Source of the DNA: Tritonibacter multivorans
GTDB taxonomy: Bacteria; Pseudomonadota; Alphaproteobacteria; Rhodobacterales; Rhodobacteraceae
Assembly: GCF_001458415.1 (NCBI RefSeq)
Contig: NZ_CYSD01000037.1
Location: 64,501 to 128,500, forward strand
Length of the DNA stretch: 64,000 bases
Reading direction: 5' to 3'
The notes beneath the pieces are model-generated. The model did not search any database. It was not told where the DNA came from and saw only the letters and a list, made by a program, of their open reading frames with translations. Position 1 is the stretch's first letter; each line of letters opens with the position of its first letter. A program made the position numbers and the translations under genes. This document shows, in pieces, positions 58,914 through 64,000 of the stretch.

Positions 58914-59867
58914 TTAGAAGTCGAAGCGAACACCCAGGTCAGCAACGGTGTTGCCGGAGGTGTTTTGGCCAACACCGCCGCGCAGGGACACGCCGCCACC
59001 CAGACCGTGCTTGAAGCCCAGGCCGTATGCGTCGTCGTCACCGTCTGCGCCGCCACCGGAGAATACTGCGGTGATGTCGGTCGCGGAAGATACAGAGTAC
59101 GCACCGTACAGACCGTATGCTACGTCGAAGTCATCTGCATCAACATCGGAGGAGTTGTCACCAACCAGAACGCCGTAGGAGAAGTCACCAACGGAACCGT
59201 TAAAGCTCGCAGCAATGTAAGATTCATCTGCGTCGTTGTCACGGGAACCGTAGACGATACCAACGGAGTTGTCACCGAAGGAGTAGCCTGCACCGATCTG
59301 GAAGTAAGAATCTGCAACAAAGTCGTCAGCATCGCCCGGATCGTCTTTGTTCTCACCCGCATAAGACGCGGACAGTGTCAGCGAACCAACGGAGTATTTA
59401 ACTTTTACTTTTTGACGTGCAACGTTGTCAGAACCGAAACCGTTTGCGTCAAAGCCACCGAATGCTGCGTTGTATTCGAGGAACGAGGTCAGACCAACGC
59501 CTTTACCGTAGTAATCAACTACATCGCCGGAATCCAAGGTGTCGGAGATGTGACCAACGTCAACACGCAGACCGCCGGTGGAAACAGCGAAGCCAGCTGC
59601 ACCCGGACCGGAACCGCCTGCGGAACCTTGTGCGGAGTCATCAGACTGCAGACGGATGCGACCTTCCAGTTTAACACCAGCGTCGGTTTCTGCGGTTGCG
59701 GTGATGTTAAAGCGGAAACGCTGCTCAATGCGTGTTTCCTGCTCAAAGGATTCGACACCTTCATCGTAGATTACGCCGAAACGGCCATAGCCGCCGAATT
59801 TAACTTCCGCTGCAGCCATACCGGTGGTCGCGATCAGCGCGGTGGTTGCGAAGAGAATCTTTTTCAT
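58914..59867 (-). CDS. Outer-membrane porin
   Basis: A 317-residue beta-barrel protein of the Rhodobacter-type porin family. Residues 1-20 are a signal peptide (ending MAAA); alternating strands follow, beginning EVKFGGYGRFGVIYDEG, with acidic loops rich in Asp and Gly, and the chain ends in Phe, as for proteins inserted by BamA. It forms a general diffusion channel. Codon use looks biased, fitting high abundance. A 272-base leader lies before it. Confidence 0.92.
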   Translation of the reverse strand: MKKILFATTALIATTGMAAAEVKFGGYGRFGVIYDEGVESFEQETRIEQRFRFNITATAETDAGVKLEGRIRLQSDDSAQGSAGGSGPGAAGFAVSTGGLRVDVGHISDTLDSGDVVDYYGKGVGLTSFLEYNAAFGGFDANGFGSDNVARQKVKVKYSVGSLTLSASYAGENKDDPGDADDFVADSYFQIGAGYSFGDNSVGIVYGSRDNDADESYIAASFNGSVGDFSYGVLVGDNSSDVDADDFDVAYGLYGAYSVSSATDITAVFSGGGADGDDDAYGLGFKHGLGGGVSLRGGVGQNTSGNTVADLGVRFDF

Positions 59868-60139
59868 GGTTTTCCCTCGGGTTTAGAATTTTGCCAAGGT
59901 GGCCGGACAAGTCCCAGCACATCCTCGAGTACGCTCTTCCTCTCGCCCGTTTTGGGGTGTTGGCGCAAGCTTGGGCTGAAAGCAGAAAACCTTTCCCCAA
60001 CAAATTGATGCAAGCTTGCCACAGTGCTTTCTGTGCCGCTGCGCAGCGAATCTGACACCACGCGACAAAGCTAACGCTCAGCAGGCCAGAGTCTTATAAA
60101 GAATAGGCTTGTTGCAGCCCCTCTGCTTGTCTAGGAGTA
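59868..60139. other. Divergent region between the porin and DUF3576 genes
   Basis: This 272-base region holds two small inverted repeats, CACAG-TGCTTT-CTGTG (60020-60035) and CGCTGCGCAGCG (60037-60048). They may structure the porin leader, whose 5' untranslated region is probably long. No gene is seen. Confidence 0.45.
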
Positions 60140-60670
60140 ATGCGAACGGCAAAAATGAACGGATCCGTCCCCGAAATGCGCAGGTTTACGACTTTTGTTC
60201 TTATTGCAGCGGTTTCGCTGTTTTCTGCATGCGGCACTCTTCGCTCTTTGAACACAGGCACTCAGGTCGATGAGGACAACACCATTGTGCTGCCCGGCGA
60301 CGCCCGAGAGGCCAATAATTCCGATGGCACCACCATCTGGGATGCCTTTGGCCCACAGTATAATGAGCAAAAGGTTCAGGTGAACCGCTACATCTGGGCG
60401 GCGAGCCTGGATGTTTTGAACTTCCTGCCTGTGCAATCCGTGGACCCGTTCACGGGTGTGATTCTGACGGGCTACGGCACGCCCCCAGGCGGCAACCAGT
60501 CTTACCGGGCGACAGTGCACGTCCGAGACCCCGCCCTAGAGGCCCGTTCGCTGAGCCTTGCGCTGCAAACCCGGAACGGACGCTCGGTCAGCCCGGAAAC
60601 TCTGCGCGCTGTGGAAGATGCGATTCTCTCCCGCGCCCGTCAGATGCGGATCGCGGACAAGAAACTCTGA
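60140..60670 (+). CDS. DUF3576 lipoprotein
   Basis: A 176-residue predicted lipoprotein of an alphaproteobacterial family of unknown function that commonly precedes leuS. The lipobox LFSAC puts the lipidated cysteine at residue 31 from the ATG at 60140; an ATG at 60176 would give a more standard signal peptide, but AGGAG is closest to 60140. The body (GTTIWDAFGPQYNEQKVQVN, YIWAASLDVLNFLPV) matches the family. It is followed by a hairpin and leuS. Confidence 0.85.
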   Translation: MRTAKMNGSVPEMRRFTTFVLIAAVSLFSACGTLRSLNTGTQVDEDNTIVLPGDAREANNSDGTTIWDAFGPQYNEQKVQVNRYIWAASLDVLNFLPVQSVDPFTGVILTGYGTPPGGNQSYRATVHVRDPALEARSLSLALQTRNGRSVSPETLRAVEDAILSRARQMRIADKKL

Positions 60671-60710
60671 CCACGCCCGCACTGGATCACATACGAATTT
60701 AGACGTAAGA

Positions 60711-60734
60711 CGCCGGGTAATCGCCCGGCGTTTT
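60711..60734 (+). terminator. Terminator or attenuator before leuS
   Basis: CGCCGGG-TAATCG-CCCGGCG is a perfect 7-base-pair stem followed by TTTT, between the DUF3576 stop and the leuS ribosome site. It may end the DUF3576 transcript or act as an attenuator for leuS. Confidence 0.7.
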
Positions 60735-60754
60735 CATGCAAAGGACCGCAATCG

Positions 60755-63322
60755 ATGTCGCGTTACACCGCCTCAGAAATCGAATCCAAGTGGCAAAAGG
60801 CCTGGGAAGAGGCCGCCATCTTCGAAGCCAAGCCAGATCAGGACAAACCCAAGTACTATGTGCTTGAGATGTTCCCCTACCCCTCTGGCAAGCTGCACAT
60901 GGGTCATGTGCGCAACTACACCATGGGCGACGTGATTGCCCGCCACAAACTGGCAACGGGCCACAATGTGCTGCACCCGATGGGGTTTGACGCCTTTGGC
61001 ATGCCCGCGGAAAACGCCGCGATGGCGTCCGGCGGTCACCCCAAGGATTGGACCTACGGCAATATCGACACGATGGTCGAACAGATGAAGCCGCTGGGCC
61101 TGTCGCTGGACTGGAGCCGGATGTTCGCGACCTGCGACGAAGATTACTATGGTCAGCAGCAGGCGTTGTTCCTTGATTTCCTTGAAAAAGGTCTGGTCTA
61201 TCGCAAGAACGCCGTGGTGAACTGGGATCCGGTCGATATGACCGTTCTGGCCAACGAGCAGGTTGAAAACGGCCGTGGCTGGCGCTCTGGTGCGCTGGTG
61301 GAACGTCGCGAGCTGACCCAGTGGTTCTTTAAGATCTCGGATTACTCCGAAGAACTGCTGAGCGCGCTGGACGGGCTGGAGAACTGGCCTGCCAAGGTCC
61401 GTCTGATGCAGGAAAACTGGATCGGCAAATCCCGCGGTCTGCAGTTTGGCTTCAAACGTACAGATGGCGGCGAAGACATTACTGTTTATACAACTCGCCC
61501 TGACACGCTGATGGGCGCGTCCTTTGTTGGCATCTCTCCCGATCACCCGATCGCGAAACAACTGGAGGCCGAATCGGCTGAGGTTGCGGCGTTCGTCGCG
61601 GAATGCCGCAAAGGTGGCACCACCGAGGAAGCCATCGAAACCGGCGAAAAGCTGGGCTATGACACCGGCATCCGCGTCACCCACCCGCTGGACCCCAACT
61701 GGGAGCTGCCGGTCTGGATCGCAAACTTCATCCTGATGGATTATGGCACCGGCGCGATCTTTGCCTGCCCCGCCCATGACCAGCGCGATTTTGAATTCGC
61801 GACCAAATACGACCTGCCGATCATCCCGGTATTCGAGGACCCCAAAGCCGAAGGCCCGCTGACCGAGGCTTACGTGCCCACTAAGGCCGAGAAGGTTCGG
61901 TATGTGAAGGGGTTCGCGGGCAGCGCAGAGCAGACCGGCGAAGAGGGCGTGAACACCGCCGTTGATAAAGCCGAGGCCGAAGGCTGGGGCGAAGGCGTCG
62001 CCAAATTCCGCCTGCGCGACTGGGGCCTGTCCCGTCAGCGGTATTGGGGTTGCCCGATTCCCGTGGTCCACTGCGACGACTGCGGCGTGGTGCCCGAGAA
62101 GAAAGAAAACCTGCCGATCGCCCTGCCCTATGACGAAGACGGCAAGCCGATCGACTTTTCCGTGCCCGGAAACCCGCTGGACCGTCACCCGTCCTGGCGC
62201 GACTGTAAATGCCCGAACTGTGGCAAGCCCGCGAAACGCGAAACCGACACGATGGACACCTTTGTCGATTCGTCCTGGTATTTCGCCCGTTTCACCGCAC
62301 CGAAGGCCGAGACACCCACCGATCTGGACGCCGCCAAATACTGGATGAACGTCGACCAGTATATCGGCGGTATTGAGCACGCGATTCTGCACCTGCTGTA
62401 TTCGCGCTTCTTTGCCCGCGCGATGGAGATCACCGGCCACCTGCCCGAAAAATCCAAAGAGCCGTTTGACGCGCTCTTTACCCAAGGCATGGTGACCCAC
62501 GCGATCTTTGAGAACGCAGAGCGCAAGGATGCCAACGGGCGCACGATCTATCACTACCCGGCCGAGGTCGAGGAACGTGATGGTGGCACCTTTGTCAAAG
62601 AAACCGGCGAGAAGGTGAATGTGATCCCCTCGGCCAAAATGTCGAAGTCCAAGAACAACGTGGTCGACCCATTGGCGATCATCGACGCCTTTGGCGCCGA
62701 CACCGCGCGGTGGTTTGTGCTGTCTGACAGCCCGCCCGAACGGGACGTGGAATGGACCGCATCGGGCGCGGAAGCCGCGCATAAACACCTGTCGCGCGTC
62801 TACCGCATTGCGGCTGAAGCTGCTGCTGCAACCGGCGACGGTCAGGGCGATGACGAGCTGCTGCGCGAAACCCACAAGGCGATCCGCGATGTCTCTGCCG
62901 GGGTCGAGAGCTTTGGCTTCAACGCTTCCATCGCAAAGCTTTATGGCTTCACCAACACGCTGGCGAAATCCAAAGCGGGCGCGAAGGCCAAACAAGAAGC
63001 CGCCAAAGTTCTGGCGCAGCTGATGTCACCGATGACACCGCACCTGTCCGAGGCGATGTGGGACCTGCTTGGCGGCGAGGGGCTGGTTGCAACCGCGCCC
63101 TGGCCGGTTGCCGACGAATCCCTGCTGGTCGAAGCCAGCGTGACCCTGCCGATCCAGATCAACGGCAAGCGTCGCGGTGAAATCACCGTGCCCAAGGATA
63201 TGGACAAGGCAGAGGTTGAAAAACTCGCCCTTGCACACGAAGCTGTGGTGAAGGCCCTTGATGGGGGCCAACCGAAGAAAGTGATCGTGGTGCCGGGTCG
63301 TATCGTCAATGTCGTTGCTTAA
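60755..63322 (+). CDS. leuS: Leucyl-tRNA synthetase
   Basis: An 855-residue class I synthetase of normal length. It has the HIGH motif as HMGH in [14 protein letters not shown], the editing domain (about 220-420), and KMSKS in [15 protein letters not shown] near residue 632, then an anticodon-binding region. The ATG follows AAAGGA. The lptE gene overlaps its end by 14 bases, so leuS, lptE and holA are cotranscribed. Confidence 0.98.
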   Translation: MSRYTASEIESKWQKAWEEAAIFEAKPDQDKPKYYVLEMFPYPSGKLHMGHVRNYTMGDVIARHKLATGHNVLHPMGFDAFGMPAENAAMASGGHPKDWTYGNIDTMVEQMKPLGLSLDWSRMFATCDEDYYGQQQALFLDFLEKGLVYRKNAVVNWDPVDMTVLANEQVENGRGWRSGALVERRELTQWFFKISDYSEELLSALDGLENWPAKVRLMQENWIGKSRGLQFGFKRTDGGEDITVYTTRPDTLMGASFVGISPDHPIAKQLEAESAEVAAFVAECRKGGTTEEAIETGEKLGYDTGIRVTHPLDPNWELPVWIANFILMDYGTGAIFACPAHDQRDFEFATKYDLPIIPVFEDPKAEGPLTEAYVPTKAEKVRYVKGFAGSAEQTGEEGVNTAVDKAEAEGWGEGVAKFRLRDWGLSRQRYWGCPIPVVHCDDCGVVPEKKENLPIALPYDEDGKPIDFSVPGNPLDRHPSWRDCKCPNCGKPAKRETDTMDTFVDSSWYFARFTAPKAETPTDLDAAKYWMNVDQYIGGIEHAILHLLYSRFFARAMEITGHLPEKSKEPFDALFTQGMVTHAIFENAERKDANGRTIYHYPAEVEERDGGTFVKETGEKVNVIPSAKMSKSKNNVVDPLAIIDAFGADTARWFVLSDSPPERDVEWTASGAEAAHKHLSRVYRIAAEAAAATGDGQGDDELLRETHKAIRDVSAGVESFGFNASIAKLYGFTNTLAKSKAGAKAKQEAAKVLAQLMSPMTPHLSEAMWDLLGGEGLVATAPWPVADESLLVEASVTLPIQINGKRRGEITVPKDMDKAEVEKLALAHEAVVKALDGGQPKKVIVVPGRIVNVVA

Positions 63323-63830
63323 CCGCCGAAATATTCTGACAACTGGGGGGGCGCTGCTGGCCAGCGCCTCTCTGACCGCATGCGGGTTTTCGCCCGTTTA
63401 TGCCCCCGGTGGCACTGGTGATCGCCTGCAGGGGCGCATTGCCTTTCAGGCCCCGGAAACCATCAACGCACCGCGTGACGAGGATGCGTATTACCTGATC
63501 CGCAATCTTGAAACACGCATGGGCCGCAGCACCGATGCGGACTATGATCTGACGGTTTCGCTGGATACGCGCGAAGAAGGCCAGGCCATCACTGCGGATC
63601 GCGAAATCACCCGCTATTCGCTTATCGGGCAGGCGCGCTATGCGCTGTTGCGGCGTTCGGACGGTCTGGTTGTGACCAGTGGCCGGGTCGAAAGCTTCTC
63701 GGGCTATTCGGCCTCAGGCTCAACGATCCAGACCTTGTCGAGCGAAAACGATGCGCATGAACGTCTGATGCAGATCCTTGCAGATCAGATCGTTGCCAAA
63801 CTGCTTGCGACGGATCTTGGCACCTCATGA
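63309..63830 (+). CDS. lptE: LPS-assembly lipoprotein LptE
   Basis: A 173-residue lipoprotein. The signal peptide ([21 protein letters not shown]) ends in a lipobox with Cys25; the short mature domain ([21 protein letters not shown]) matches LptE, the plug of LptD in lipopolysaccharide export. It overlaps leuS by 14 bases and its stop overlaps the holA start (ATGA). Confidence 0.9.
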   Translation: MSLLNRRNILTTGGALLASASLTACGFSPVYAPGGTGDRLQGRIAFQAPETINAPRDEDAYYLIRNLETRMGRSTDADYDLTVSLDTREEGQAITADREITRYSLIGQARYALLRRSDGLVVTSGRVESFSGYSASGSTIQTLSSENDAHERLMQILADQIVAKLLATDLGTS

Positions 63831-64000
63831 AGCTGAGCCCGCGCGACGCTGATGGCTATTTCGCCAAACCAGACCCCGGCAAAACCGGGGTTTTGATCTA
63901 TGGCGGCGATGCCATGCGGGTGTCGCTCAAGCGCCAGCAGCTTTTGGCTGCCTTGCTTGGCCCCACCGCCGAAGAGGAAATGCGCCTTGCCCGGATGCCC
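63827..64000 (+). CDS. holA: DNA polymerase III delta subunit HolA (5' part only)
   Basis: The first 58 codons run to the window edge. The start overlaps the lptE stop as ATGA. The reading (LSPRDADGYFAKPDPGKTGV, LIYGGDAMRVSLKRQQLLAAL) fits the alphaproteobacterial HolA family, and the leuS-lptE-holA order is normal for this group. Confidence 0.88.
   Translation, partial: MKLSPRDADGYFAKPDPGKTGVLIYGGDAMRVSLKRQQLLAALLGPTAEEEMRLARMP

Overview
The window looks like a chromosomal segment of a marine alphaproteobacterium of the Roseobacter group (Rhodobacteraceae). The evidence is gene content and style: trimethylamine N-oxide (TMAO) and methylated-amine catabolism, a BCCT carrier, DUF3576-leuS-lptE-holA, rpsO/pnp, LacI/GlxA/HxlR regulators, a Rhodobacter-type porin and GC-rich third codon positions. 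I see no tRNA, rRNA, insertion sequence, integrase or CRISPR array. Identities come from reading motifs by eye; no search was run.

Layout. (1) 0-7.5 kb: a LacI-type regulator divergent from a putative TMAO demethylase gene (tdm), followed by an ABC importer of the TmoVWX type. Two palindromic operators lie between them. (2) 7.5-12.8 kb: a ribose-type sugar importer (binding protein, ATPase, permease), a FucU/RbsD-type mutarotase and a second LacI regulator, linked by three copies of TGAAACGTTTCA. (3) 13-20 kb: rpsO and pnp, separated by a CobW/ZNG1 GTPase with a Zur-like box, a small conserved protein, a single-domain BLUF blue-light sensor and a BCCT carrier. (4) 20-23.6 kb: a four-gene glycan cluster (pyruvyl transferase, GT29 sialyltransferase-like enzyme, two GT-A-type enzymes). 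(5) 23.6-29.7 kb: 1-Cys peroxiredoxin, aldehyde dehydrogenase, AraC regulator, RluA, a divergent HxlR/MdaB pair, RarD. (6) 29.7-37.6 kb: a minus-strand operon of two dimethylglycine/sarcosine dehydrogenase-like flavoenzymes, an MDR oxidoreductase and a GlxA/GbdR-like activator, with an XRE-cupin regulator upstream that faces two GTGAAA-N13-TTTCAC sites. (7) 37.6-54 kb: housekeeping and stress genes (fRMsr, thiolase, STAS/RsbW pair, gamma-glutamyltransferase family, HspQ, SLT lipoprotein, LolA, FtsK, DapC-like transaminase, amidase, Ubi hydroxylase, Trm112/LON/CnoX, exonuclease III). (8) 54-64 kb: a gamma-butyrobetaine-dioxygenase-like enzyme, an OmpR-type regulator, RibA, an L,D-transpeptidase, YggS, a porin, DUF3576, LeuS, LptE and the start of HolA.

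How it fits together. Three proteins here carry a GcvT-type folate-binding module (the Tdm-like protein and the two flavoenzymes), and there are two osmolyte or methylamine uptake systems (TmoVWX-like and BCCT) plus a carnitine-pathway-type dioxygenase. The recurring theme is uptake of methylated nitrogen osmolytes and transfer of their methyl groups to tetrahydrofolate. Most genes belong to known families; the least explained parts are the cis-regulatory arrays, the glycan cluster, the lone BLUF protein and a dioxygenase that has lost the zinc-site cysteines of its family.
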